Positions 5,586 to 13,738 are shown, numbered from the stretch's first letter. The stretch is 14,496 nucleotides of DNA from Actinomycetes bacterium (GCA_023396115.1 JAEWXC010000096.1:1-14496); one strand, 5' to 3'. Notes: generated by a model not told the origin, from the letters alone. A program made the numbers and translations.

Positions 5586-8156
5586 TCAGACGACGGCGCC
5601 GCTGTCCTCGGGGTCGCGCTCCACCCGCACCTTCTTGACCGGGCTCATCGGCCACTTCTCCTGCAGGTAGGTGACCAGCGGGGTCGCGGCGAAGACGGAG
5701 CTGTAGGTACCCACGATCAGACCCAGCAGCAGCGCGATCGCGAAGTCCTGCAGCGAGTCACCACCCAGCACCGCCAGCGCGGCCAGGATGAACATGGCAC
5801 CGAGGCCGGTGTTCACGGTCCGGGGCACGGTCTCCAGGCAGGCCTGGTTGGCCAGCTTGGTGAAGTCGTCACCCGGTCGTGAGGCGTACCAGCGTTCTCG
5901 GACCCGGTCGAAGACGACGACGGTGTCGTTGACCGACAGACCGATGATCGTCATCGCGGCGGCCAGGAAGATGCCGTCGACCGGCTTGCCGAGCCAGGCG
6001 AAGATGCCGAGCACCAGCAGCACGTCGTGCGCCATCGCGGCGACGGCGGCCAGACCGAAGGTCCACTTGAACCGGACCGCCAGGTACAGCAGCTGCGCGG
6101 CGAAGGCGACACCGAAGGCGATCAGCGCGTTGCGCCGCAGCTCGTCACCCAGGCTGGCGCCGATCCGGTTGTCGGTCAGCTGCTCGGCCCCGCCGCCGAC
6201 GCGGGCGATGGCGTCGTCGATCTGCTGGACCTCGTCGTTGGTCAGGTCGCCGGTGCGGACGGTGATCTTGCCGCCCGACTCCTGGACCACGGCCTCGGCG
6301 AACCCGGCGTCCGCAACGGCCTCGCGGGCCTGGTCGGCGTCGACGGGCTGGGTGGTCGTGTACTCGATGGAGCGGCCACCGGTGAATTCGACACCCAGGT
6401 TGAGGCCGTTGACCACGATGCCGGCCACGGCGATGGCCATCGCGGCCACGGAGACCGCCAGCCAGGTGGCGCGCCGCTTCATCAGGTCGATCGAGGAGCC
6501 CTCGAGCCACTGGCGGACCTTGGACTGGTGCCCGATGCCGGAGATGGCCGGACGCTTGTTGACCGCACGGGTGGAGACCACGACCTCGGTGAGCACCCGG
6601 GCGATGACCAGCGCCGAGATCATCGAGGCGACGGTACCGATGGTCAGGGTGACACCGAAGCCCTTGATCGGACCGGAGCCGAGGAAGAACAGCAGCCCGG
6701 CGGCGAGCAGGGTCGTGACGTTGGAGTCGATGATCGCGCTCCAGGCCTTCGTGAACCCGGTCATCAGGGCCTTGCGCAGACCGGCACCCGGGTTGGCCAG
6801 GTACTCCTCACGGGCCCGTTCGAAGACCAGCACGTTGGCGTCGATGGCCAGACCGATCGCGAGCACGAAACCGGCCAGACCGGGCAGGGTCAGTGTGGAG
6901 CCGATCGTCACCAGCATCGCGTAGGACAGCAGCGCGTAGGAGGTCAGCGCCACGGTGGCCAGCAGGCCGACCAGGCGGTAGGCGAAGGCGATGAACAGCC
7001 CGGTCAGGATCAGGCCGATGATGCCGGCCTGCCAGGAGGCCTTGATGGCGTCCTTGCCCAGCGTGGGGCCGACCTCGGAGACCGAGATGGCCTCGACCGG
7101 CAGCGGCAGCGCACCGCCCTGGATCAGGGTGGCGAGGTCCTTGGACTCCTCCAGGCTGAACCGGTCGATCTGGGTCTGGCCGCCGACGATGCCGACGTTG
7201 CAGGCCACGTTCTCACTGGGCACCGGGGCGGTGAGCACGGTGTTGTCCAGCGCGATCGCGGTCCGGGACTTGGGGTCGTTCGGGTCGGCGTCGCGAGCAC
7301 ACGCAGCGTCGCCCGTCAGCTTCGCCCAGACGTCACCGGCCTTGCCGTCGAAGGTGATGTCGACGACGTAGTAGGTCTGGTTCTGCGGCTGCGCGGAGGC
7401 AGCCTTCTTGATCTCGCTACCGGTGATCGAGGCGGGGGCGAGCTCGAGGAACTCGGTGCCGTCCTTGGACGGGTAGACGACGTTCTCGCCGGACTCGTCC
7501 TCGGCCTGCGCCTCGTCGGCGGGCTCCTGGGTGGCCTCGTCCGAGGCGGCCCCGTCCTGGCCGGCCTTGTCCGACTTCTTGTCGGCCTTGTTGTTCTTGC
7601 CCTTCGCCTTCTTGCCCTGGGCCTTCTTGCCGGACTTCTCCGACTTCTTGTCCGACTTCTCGTCGGTGGGCTCCTCGGTGGGCTCGGCCGTGGGCTCCTC
7701 GGTCGCCTCGTCACCGGTCTCCTCGGAGTCCCCGTCGGGGTCCTGACCGGCCGGCCAGGAGACCTTCAGACCGGCGGCCTCGACCTCCTCCTCGGTGGTG
7801 AAGGTGCGCAGCACCTGGTGCACTCCGAGCTGGGCGGTCTTGCCGAGGACCTCGAGGGCCTCCTGCGGGTCCTGCACGTCGGGCAGCTCGACGATGATCC
7901 GGTTCTCGCCCGACCGGACCAGGGTCGGCTCGGAGACACCGAGCGAGTCGACCCGACCGCGCAGCACCTCCAGCGTCTGGTCGGTGTTGGTCCGGTTCGC
8001 CTCGACACCGTTGGGGCCGTCGCTGGCCTCCATGATGATCTGGGTACCGCCCCGGAGGTCGAGTCCGAGACGGGGCTTGATGTTGAGGGCCAGCGCCGCG
8101 CAACCGGCCAGCAGGCCGATCACGAGCAGGAGGCGGACGATTACACCGCGTGACAT
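5586..8156 (-). CDS. secDF: Fused SecD-SecF protein-export membrane protein
   Basis: SecDF is an RND-type accessory of the Sec translocon that uses the proton gradient to pull exported proteins outward. Numbering from the upstream ATG (8165, 859 aa), the SecD half has an N-terminal helix (7-27), LGLDLRGG (33-40), a large periplasmic domain and helices from about 378 to 530. The SecF half begins about 563 with a helix, has LGVEFTGG (590-597) and ends with helices 680-830. Both transmembrane-4 motifs keep their acidic residues: AIDANVLVFER (Asp442) and SVNDTVVVFDR (Asp747). Residues 146-230 are an acidic then Lys-rich low-complexity insertion. I prefer the ATG at 8156 (856 aa) because GAGGAAG is 10 nt before it, but only 1 nt before the ATG at 8165. 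Many actinobacteria encode separate secD and secF after yajC; a second locus elsewhere is possible. Confidence 0.95.
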   Translation of the reverse strand: MSRGVIVRLLLVIGLLAGCAALALNIKPRLGLDLRGGTQIIMEASDGPNGVEANRTNTDQTLEVLRGRVDSLGVSEPTLVRSGENRIIVELPDVQDPQEALEVLGKTAQLGVHQVLRTFTTEEEVEAAGLKVSWPAGQDPDGDSEETGDEATEEPTAEPTEEPTDEKSDKKSEKSGKKAQGKKAKGKNNKADKKSDKAGQDGAASDEATQEPADEAQAEDESGENVVYPSKDGTEFLELAPASITGSEIKKAASAQPQNQTYYVVDITFDGKAGDVWAKLTGDAACARDADPNDPKSRTAIALDNTVLTAPVPSENVACNVGIVGGQTQIDRFSLEESKDLATLIQGGALPLPVEAISVSEVGPTLGKDAIKASWQAGIIGLILTGLFIAFAYRLVGLLATVALTSYALLSYAMLVTIGSTLTLPGLAGFVLAIGLAIDANVLVFERAREEYLANPGAGLRKALMTGFTKAWSAIIDSNVTTLLAAGLLFFLGSGPIKGFGVTLTIGTVASMISALVIARVLTEVVVSTRAVNKRPAISGIGHQSKVRQWLEGSSIDLMKRRATWLAVSVAAMAIAVAGIVVNGLNLGVEFTGGRSIEYTTTQPVDADQAREAVADAGFAEAVVQESGGKITVRTGDLTNDEVQQIDDAIARVGGGAEQLTDNRIGASLGDELRRNALIAFGVAFAAQLLYLAVRFKWTFGLAAVAAMAHDVLLVLGIFAWLGKPVDGIFLAAAMTIIGLSVNDTVVVFDRVRERWYASRPGDDFTKLANQACLETVPRTVNTGLGAMFILAALAVLGGDSLQDFAIALLLGLIVGTYSSVFAATPLVTYLQEKWPMSPVKKVRVERDPEDSGAVV

Positions 8157-8288
8157 GGGCGACATACTTCCTCACGCCCCCAAGTCACACCCAACCGACA
8201 CCGAATTTCCCGCTCCGCGGACCGGTGCGGCCCCGGCTCAGCCCGGATCCGCCGGCCGGCCGCGTCGCGAGCGGCATCAGATGGGTGG

Positions 8289-8351
8289 CTCGGCAAGGCG
8301 CACCAGTGAGGGCGTGCTGGTTGCCCGGTGAACTGGTGCAACGCAGCCGAG
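8289..8351 (-). other. Structured RNA candidate between hflX and secDF
   Basis: Three nested stems share one axis: CTCGGC/GCCGAG (8289-8294 and 8346-8351), GCACCAGT/ACTGGTGC (8300-8307 and 8332-8339) and GGGC/GCCC (8310-8313 and 8323-8326, 9-nt loop). It begins about 50 nt past the hflX stop and about 130 nt before the secDF start, in a 234-240 bp gap with no other feature. It could be a terminator for hflX or a structured secDF leader. Confidence 0.4.
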
Positions 8352-8399
8352 GCGCCCAGATGGTGACGCGCAGCAGCGGGTGGACGGGCGGATCAGGGC

Positions 8400-9920
8400 T
8401 CAGCCGCGGGCGTAGGCGGCGAGCTCGGCGGCCAGGTCGGGGTTGGCCCGCCCGGTCACCACCGTTCCCTCGGCGGTGTGCTCGAGGGAGGAGATCTGGC
8501 CGTGCTGGTGGATCCGGTTGACCAGGTCCCCCCGCTCGTAGGGCAGCAGCGCGTCGAACTCGACCTGCGGGGTCGGCAGCTCCGACTCGATCGTCGCGCG
8601 CGCCTCGGCGACCCCCTCCCCGGTCCTGGCCGACACCACCACCGAGTACGGCTCACGCTGACGCAGCCGGGCCAGGACCATCGGGTCGGCCACGTCGGCC
8701 TTGTTGATGACCACCAGCTCGGGGACCTTGTCGGCGTGGATCTCGGCGAAGACGCCCCGCACCGCGGCCAGCTGGCCCTCCGGGTCGGGGTGCGAGCCGT
8801 CCACGACGTGCACGATCAGGTCGGAGTCGGCGACCTCCTCCAACGTGGAGCGGAACGCCTCGACGAGCTGGTGCGGCAGGTGCCGGACGAACCCGACCGT
8901 GTCGGACATCGTGAAGACCCGGCCGTCCGCGGTGGTGGTGCGCCGCGTGGTGGGGTCCAGGGTGGCGAACAGGGCGTTCTCGACCAGCACCCCGGCGTCG
9001 GTGAGACGGTTCAGCAGCGAGGACTTGCCGGCGTTGGTGTAGCCGGCGATCGAGACGCTGGGGATGTGGTGGCGACGGCGTTCGGAGCGCATCGTGTCGC
9101 GGGTCCCCTTCATCTCCTTCAGCTCGCGGCGGAGCTTGGCGATGCGGTCGTTGATCCGACGGCGGTCCGTCTCGATCTTCGTCTCACCGGGGCCACGGCC
9201 ACCGATGCCGTCACCGCCGGCCGCCCGGCCACCGGCCTGGCGCGACAGGTTGCCACCCCACCCGCGCAGGCGCTGCTTCATGTACTGCAGCTGGGCCAGT
9301 TCGACCTGCGCCTTGCCCTCCTTGGACTTGGCGTGCTGGGCGAAGATGTCGAGGATCAGCGCGGTCCGGTCGACGACCTTGACCTTGATCCGGTCCTCCA
9401 GGTTCCGCAGCTGGCTGGGTGCCAGCTCCCCGTCGCAGATCACGGTGTCGGCGCCGGAGGCCTGGACGATCTCGCGGATCCCGTCGACCTTGCCCCGGCC
9501 GATGTAGGTGGCGGGGTCGGGCTTCTGGCGACGCTGGAAGACGGCCTCCAGCACCTCCGACCCGGCGGTCTCGGCGAGCAGTGCCAGCTCGGCCATCGAG
9601 TTCTCGGCGTCCTGGGCGGTGCCCTCGGTCCAGACCCCGACCAGCACCACACGCTCCAGACGCAGCTGGCGGTACTCGACCTCGGTGATGTCCTCGAGCT
9701 CGGTGCGGATGCCGACCACCCGGCGCAGGGCGTGCCGCTCCACCAGGTCGGCCTCACCGGTGGTCAGCTCCGGGTCGGGCTCGTCGGCGTACCCGGAGGT
9801 GAAGTCGTCGTCGCCCGACCAGTCGTCGGCGTCCTCGGCCGGGTCCAGCGGTTCGTCGCCGTCCCACTCCACGGTGGCGGCCAGCTCGTCGGCGAGGGAG
9901 AAGTCACGTGCGTTCGTCAT
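8400..9920 (-). CDS. hflX: HflX, ribosome-associated GTPase
   Basis: HflX binds the 50S subunit and splits stalled or hibernating 70S ribosomes. The 506-aa protein has the HflX N-terminal domain (about 85-205), a helical linker containing GGRGPGETKIETDRR (240-254), and a GTPase domain. The GTPase motifs are G1 GYTNAGKS (293-300), G3 DTVGF (340-344), G4 NKAD (406-409) and G5 SARTG (430-434). Thr residues in LDPTTRR (321-327) fit G2. All are intact. Residues 18-60 are an unusually acidic extension. ATG at 9920 has GGAGG three nt upstream; the open frame runs further upstream without a better start. The nested hairpin to its right suggests it is transcribed separately from the HSD10-like gene. 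In Mycobacterium and Streptomyces hflX lies near dapF and lexA, as here. Confidence 0.96.
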   Translation of the reverse strand: MTNARDFSLADELAATVEWDGDEPLDPAEDADDWSGDDDFTSGYADEPDPELTTGEADLVERHALRRVVGIRTELEDITEVEYRQLRLERVVLVGVWTEGTAQDAENSMAELALLAETAGSEVLEAVFQRRQKPDPATYIGRGKVDGIREIVQASGADTVICDGELAPSQLRNLEDRIKVKVVDRTALILDIFAQHAKSKEGKAQVELAQLQYMKQRLRGWGGNLSRQAGGRAAGGDGIGGRGPGETKIETDRRRINDRIAKLRRELKEMKGTRDTMRSERRRHHIPSVSIAGYTNAGKSSLLNRLTDAGVLVENALFATLDPTTRRTTTADGRVFTMSDTVGFVRHLPHQLVEAFRSTLEEVADSDLIVHVVDGSHPDPEGQLAAVRGVFAEIHADKVPELVVINKADVADPMVLARLRQREPYSVVVSARTGEGVAEARATIESELPTPQVEFDALLPYERGDLVNRIHQHGQISSLEHTAEGTVVTGRANPDLAAELAAYARG

Positions 9921-9985
9921 ATGCCTCCAGCGTACGGCCCGGCGCACGGAAGGGCACCGGGTTATCGGTGCGCCCGCACCACGAC

Positions 9986-10032
9986 GACGGCCGCGGGGGC
10001 CCGTCCGGGGACGGGCGGCACCCACGGCCGTC
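9986..10032 (-). terminator. Nested hairpin downstream of the HSD10-like gene
   Basis: GACGGCCG (9986-9993) pairs with CGGCCGTC (10025-10032), enclosing a second stem GCCCGTC/GACGGGC (9999-10005 and 10010-10016) with a 4-nt loop. It starts 24 nt beyond the stop of the upstream gene and lies about 66 nt before the hflX start. Both stems are perfect. Its position suits a GC-rich terminator. Confidence 0.55.
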
Positions 10033-10056
10033 ATGCTGGGCCCGCTGCTGGTCAGC

Positions 10057-10833
10057 TCACTTGGGAGGCATCCGGATGCCGCCGTCGAGGCGGACCGTCT
10101 CCCCGTTCATGTAGTCGTTGGTCAGGCACTCCAGGACCATCGAGGCCAGCTCCGAGGCACGGCCCAGGCGCTTGGGGAACAGGACCGAGGAGCCCAGGTG
10201 CGCCTTGAACTGCTCGGCACCCTCACCCTCGCCGTAGATGGGGGTGTCGATCAGGCCGGGCGCGACGGTGTTCAGCCGGATGCCGGCCGAGGAGAGGTCG
10301 CGGGCCACGGGCAGGGTCATGCCGACCACGCCGCCCTTGGAGGCCGAGTAGGAGGCCTGGCCAATCTGCCCGTCGAACGCCGCCACCGAGGCGAGGTTGA
10401 CGATCGCGCCGCGGCAGCCGTCCTCGTTGGGCTCGTTGCGGCTCATCGCGGTCGCGGCCAGACGGACCATGTCGAAGGTGCCGATCAGGTTGATCTCGAT
10501 GACCTTGCGGAACGCGTCCAGGCTGTGCGCGGAGTCGAACTCGCCGTCGCGGCCGATGGTGCGCTGCGCCCAGCCGATGCCGGCGGAGTTGACCACCGCA
10601 CGCAGCGGGGCCAGCTCGAGCGCCTTCTCGACCGCGGCCTGGTTCTGCTCGGTCCGGGTGACGTCGACGGCCACGAAGGTGCCACCGATCTCGGCGGCCA
10701 GGGCCTCGCCCTTCTCGGCGTTGAGGTCGGCCACGACGACCAGGGCTCCGCGCTCGGCGAGCTGGCGGGCCGCGGCGGCGCCGATGCCCGAGGCGCCACC
10801 GGTGACGATTGCTGATGCTCCAGAGATGTCCAT
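10057..10833 (-). CDS. HSD10-type 3-hydroxyacyl-CoA dehydrogenase (SDR)
   Basis: This 258-aa SDR closely resembles human HSD17B10 (type II 3-hydroxyacyl-CoA dehydrogenase), which oxidises 3-hydroxyacyl-CoA and 2-methyl-3-hydroxybutyryl-CoA with NAD in beta-oxidation and isoleucine breakdown. Visible: TGGASGIG (11-18), Asp36 for NAD preference, NSAG (82-85), Ser149 in NLASVAAFDGQIGQ, YSASK with Tyr162 and Lys166, APGL (191-194), and the family-specific ending NGETVRLDGGIRMPPK. The RNEPNEDG loop (132-139) is the insertion typical of HSD10. ATG at 10833 is chosen because the fold starts at once and TAGTGT lies 7 nt upstream; a GTG 36 bases further upstream is less likely. It sits between dapF and hflX, an addition to that neighbourhood. 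Substrate is inferred from family only. Confidence 0.9.
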   Translation of the reverse strand: MDISGASAIVTGGASGIGAAAARQLAERGALVVVADLNAEKGEALAAEIGGTFVAVDVTRTEQNQAAVEKALELAPLRAVVNSAGIGWAQRTIGRDGEFDSAHSLDAFRKVIEINLIGTFDMVRLAATAMSRNEPNEDGCRGAIVNLASVAAFDGQIGQASYSASKGGVVGMTLPVARDLSSAGIRLNTVAPGLIDTPIYGEGEGAEQFKAHLGSSVLFPKRLGRASELASMVLECLTNDYMNGETVRLDGGIRMPPK

Positions 10834-10840
10834 GACGCTG

Positions 10841-10846
10841 ACACTA
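10841..10846 (-). promoter_or_regulatory. Possible -10 element, leaderless HSD10-like gene
   Basis: TAGTGT on the minus strand is 7 nt before the ATG, and no Shine-Dalgarno is present. Both fit leaderless initiation. The -35 is not clear. Confidence 0.4.
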
Positions 10847-10888
10847 ATGGTGTCACGGTCGTGGCGCACGGGTTCGGTCCACCGATCG

Positions 10889-10918
10889 GCCGGGCTGCCC
10901 GTCGGGACCGGGCCCGGC
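10889..10918 (-). terminator. Candidate terminator of dapF
   Basis: GCCGGGC (10889-10895) pairs with GCCCGGC (10912-10918) across a 16-nt loop that can fold further. It lies about 30 nt past the dapF stop. The surrounding sequence is extremely GC-rich, so a chance hairpin is possible. Confidence 0.35.
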
Positions 10919-10948
10919 TCACCGCCCGGGCGCTGGTGCCGGCCGGGT

Positions 10949-11722
10949 TCACAGGTCGGTGGTGCCCTCGCCGACGAGCACCGCGGGGCCGGCCAGCAGC
11001 ACCCGGTCCTCGGCGGTCCAGGTGATGTCCAGGCGTCCGCCCGGGACGTCGACGCGGTAGGTGACCGGGCGTTCCGCGCCGTCGGCCAGCGCGGCGGCCA
11101 CCGCGACCGCGCACGCCCCGGTGCCGCAGCTGCGGGTCTCCCCCGAGCCGCGCTCGTGCACCCGCATCGCGACGTGCCGCTCGCCGCGGCGGACCACGAA
11201 CTCCACGTTGACGCCGCGCGGGTAGACCTGCGGGTCGTGGGTCGGGGGCTCCAGCAGTGCCCCGGCGTCGGCGAGGTCGTGGACGAACGCCACCGCGTGC
11301 GGGTTGCCCATGTCGACGTGCCGGGCGGTCCAGGTGCGGCCGTCGACGCCGACGGTGCTCTCGCCGAGCACCTGCGGGGTGCCCATGTCGGCGGTGAAGG
11401 TCTCGCCGTCGCGGGTGAGCACCTTCACGCCGTCCCGGGTACCGATCTCCAGCGGGAACCCGACCCCCTCGACCTCGGCCAGGTACCGGGCGAAAACCCG
11501 CACCCCGTTGCCGCACATCTCACTGAGGGACCCGTCGGCGTTGCGGTAGTCCATGAACCAGCGACCCTGCTCGTCGTGGGCGGCGCGGATCACGCCGTCA
11601 CCGCCCAGCCCGGCCCGCCGGTCGGCCAACGCGCGGACCCGCTCCGGGGTGAGGTCGACCTCCTCGGGCACGAGGACGAAGTCGTTCTCGGTGCCGTGTC
11701 CCTTGACGAATCGGTAGCTCAC
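10949..11722 (-). CDS. dapF: Diaminopimelate epimerase
   Basis: DapF converts LL- to meso-diaminopimelate, the last step before lysine and a direct peptidoglycan precursor. The 257-aa protein has two mirror-image domains, each with its active-site cysteine: Cys70 in EMCGNG and Cys199 in SCGTGACA. Substrate-contacting motifs include GHGTENDF (8-15), GGDGV (40-44), MGNPHAV (138-144) and ERGSGET (190-196). Length is normal and nothing is missing. I chose GTG at 11722, which places the usual FVKGHGTENDF at the N-terminus and has GGGGAG about 10 nt upstream; an ATG at 11731 would add three residues. It is 67 bp downstream of the gamma-glutamyltransferase gene on the same strand. In related genomes miaA rather than that gene usually precedes dapF. 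Confidence 0.96.
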   Translation of the reverse strand: MSYRFVKGHGTENDFVLVPEEVDLTPERVRALADRRAGLGGDGVIRAAHDEQGRWFMDYRNADGSLSEMCGNGVRVFARYLAEVEGVGFPLEIGTRDGVKVLTRDGETFTADMGTPQVLGESTVGVDGRTWTARHVDMGNPHAVAFVHDLADAGALLEPPTHDPQVYPRGVNVEFVVRRGERHVAMRVHERGSGETRSCGTGACAVAVAAALADGAERPVTYRVDVPGGRLDITWTAEDRVLLAGPAVLVGEGTTDL

Positions 11723-11738
11723 GCCACCCATTCTCCCC

Positions 11739-11784
11739 GACCACCCCGGGTGGCCGCGAACCTGCAGGTCGCGACCACCCCGGG
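11739..11784. repeat. Direct repeat and palindrome between ggt and dapF
   Basis: GACCACCCCGGG occurs twice (11739-11750 and 11773-11784). Between them lies the 10-bp palindrome ACCTGCAGGT (11759-11768), flanked by short GCG/CGC arms. It may be the ggt terminator or a dapF regulatory site; I cannot decide. Confidence 0.4.
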
Positions 11785-11789
11785 GGCGC

Positions 11790-13667
11790 TCAGCGGCGGC
11801 GGGGGTGGACCACCCCGGCCGCACCGCCGCCACGCCGCTCGGGTTCGGCGACCGCGGTCAGCAGGCCGCGCGGGCCGAACTCGATCGCGGCCGCGGCACC
11901 GATCTCCGAGGCGCTGGTCAGCCCGTCACCGGCCGGCACCAGCCGGTGCCCCAGCGCGGTGAGCGACGGGCCGTGGGCGTCGATGAACGCGGGTTCGGCA
12001 GTCACGTTGGCGGTGTTGCGCTGGGTGGCCCGCGGAGCCGTCACCGCCTCTGCCAGCGTCATCCCCCGGTCCACCCGGTTGACCAGCGTCTGCAACACGG
12101 TGGTGATGATCGTCGACCCGCCGGGCGAGCCCAGCGCCAGGAACGGTCGACCGTCCTTGAGCACGATGGTCGGCGACATCGAGGAGCGCGGCCGCTTGCC
12201 GGGCTGGATCCGGTTGGGGTCGGCCGGGTCGTAGACGGTCGAGAAGTCGGTCAGCTCGTTGTTGAGCAGGAACCCGTGACCGGGCACGACCTGCCCCGAC
12301 CCGCCGGTCTGCTCGATGGTCAGGGTGTAGGCCACGACGTTGCCCCACCGGTCGGCCACCGAGAGGTGGGTGGTGGAGATGTTCTCGGTGTCGGTGTCGT
12401 CGGTGGTCGCAGACGATCCCGTGGCGCACTCGCCGTCGTAGTCCGAGGCGTCCCCGGCGGCCACCGGCTTGGTCGCGGCGCGTGCGGGGTCCAGCCCACA
12501 GGCACGCTCGGCAGCGAACACGGGGTCCAGCAGCGCCCGGGTGGGCACGTCGGTGAAGGCCGGGTCCCCCAGGTAGCGGCCCCGGTCGGCGTAGGCCAGG
12601 GCACTGGCCTCCAGGTAGTGGTGCAGCGCCGCGGTCTCGTCCATCCGGGCCAGCGGGTACCGGGCCAGGATGTTCAGCGCCTCCCCGACGGTCGTGCCGC
12701 CCGAGGAGGACGGCGCCATCCCGTACACGTCCAGGCCCCGGTAGCTGCTGCGGGTGGCTGCCTGGTCCTTGACCCGGTAGCCGCGCAGGTCGGCCAGGGA
12801 CAGGTGTCCGGGCGGCACCGGCAGGGTGGTGGTGTCGCTGGTGCGCGGGTGGCGCACCACGTCGACCATCAGCCGGGCCAGCGGACCGGTGTAGAAGGCC
12901 CGGGCCGGACCGCGACGGCCCAGGTCGGTGTAGGTCCGGGCCAGGTCCCGGTTGCGGAACCGGGTGCCCACGCGCGGGGCGTCGCCGCCGGGCAGCAGCA
13001 GGTCGGCGCTGGCGTCGAAGGCCGCGAAGCGTTCCTTGTTGTCCAGGGTCTGCTGCCGGAAGGTCTCGTCGACCACGAAGCCCTTCCGGGCCACCCGCAC
13101 CGCCGGGGCCAGGGCCTTGCGCAGTGACCACGTGCCCCACCGGTCCAGGGCGCGCTGCCAGGTGGCGGGGGTGCCGGGCGTACCGACGCTGACGCCGCTG
13201 GTGACCAGTTCGGGGGTGAACCGGTAGGGCTCACCGGTGGCCGGGTCGATGAAGGCGTCACTGGGCATCGCGGCGGGGGCGGTCTCGCGGCCGTCGATGG
13301 TCTGGGTCCGGCCGGTGCGGGCGTCATGGTGGACGAAGTAGCCGCCGCCCCCGATCCCGGCCGAGTACGGCTCGGTCACGCCCAGGGTGGCGGCGGCGGC
13401 GACCGCGGCGTCGACGGCGTTGCCGCCCCGGGCCAGCACCTCCAGGCCGGCGCGGGTGGCATCGGCGTCGACGGTGGAGACGGCACCGCCGTACCCGGTG
13501 ACCGTGGCCGCGACCTGGGTCGGGCGGTGCGGGCCGGGCTTCTTCGCCACCGCTCCCGGTGGCGTCGCGGCGAGGCCGGTGAGGCCGGTCGCGAGGAGTG
13601 CGGCGACGCCGAGGGCCACGGTCCTGGTGGGGCGTCGGCGGTGCGTGGGGGCAGGCGTGTGCGACAT
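11790..13667 (-). CDS. ggt: Exported gamma-glutamyltransferase
   Basis: GGT cleaves gamma-glutamyl bonds (glutathione and similar) and transfers the glutamyl group to water or amino acids. The 625-aa precursor has a signal peptide (RRRPTR, then a hydrophobic stretch about 17-33). It has no lipobox Cys, so the enzyme is probably secreted. Self-cleavage should occur before Thr432 in TTHLSVAD, giving a small subunit of about 194 residues. Binding residues are present: Arg127 (DGRETAP), Asn469/470 and Asp474 (NNELTDFS), SSMSPT (495-500) and GSPGG (513-517). An acidic, Thr/Ser-rich loop (405-429) precedes the cleavage site. ATG at 13667 is chosen because GGAGG lies 7 nt upstream; the open frame continues further but only as low-quality sequence. 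Confidence 0.94.
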   Translation of the reverse strand: MSHTPAPTHRRRPTRTVALGVAALLATGLTGLAATPPGAVAKKPGPHRPTQVAATVTGYGGAVSTVDADATRAGLEVLARGGNAVDAAVAAAATLGVTEPYSAGIGGGGYFVHHDARTGRTQTIDGRETAPAAMPSDAFIDPATGEPYRFTPELVTSGVSVGTPGTPATWQRALDRWGTWSLRKALAPAVRVARKGFVVDETFRQQTLDNKERFAAFDASADLLLPGGDAPRVGTRFRNRDLARTYTDLGRRGPARAFYTGPLARLMVDVVRHPRTSDTTTLPVPPGHLSLADLRGYRVKDQAATRSSYRGLDVYGMAPSSSGGTTVGEALNILARYPLARMDETAALHHYLEASALAYADRGRYLGDPAFTDVPTRALLDPVFAAERACGLDPARAATKPVAAGDASDYDGECATGSSATTDDTDTENISTTHLSVADRWGNVVAYTLTIEQTGGSGQVVPGHGFLLNNELTDFSTVYDPADPNRIQPGKRPRSSMSPTIVLKDGRPFLALGSPGGSTIITTVLQTLVNRVDRGMTLAEAVTAPRATQRNTANVTAEPAFIDAHGPSLTALGHRLVPAGDGLTSASEIGAAAAIEFGPRGLLTAVAEPERRGGGAAGVVHPRRR

Positions 13668-13738
13668 GTCGAGTCCTCCCGAGAGACTCCCTCCACCTTG
13701 CTCCCGGTGCGCGGTGGTGTCCACCCCTGGTGCGGTCA

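Noticed and set aside
3643..5670. 675-aa plus-strand open frame
   Set aside because: It is antisense to the helicase, which has every expected motif; the plus frame has none.
6027..8153. 708-aa plus-strand open frame
   Set aside because: It is antisense to SecDF and consists of Gly/Asp/Val/Leu-rich shadow sequence.
8478..10208. 576-aa plus-strand open frame
   Set aside because: It is antisense to HflX, whose G1-G5 motifs are intact on the other strand.
11739..11784. Insertion-sequence end or attachment site
   Set aside because: The 12-bp repeats are GC-rich and there is no transposase or integrase in the window; a regulatory or terminator role is as likely.
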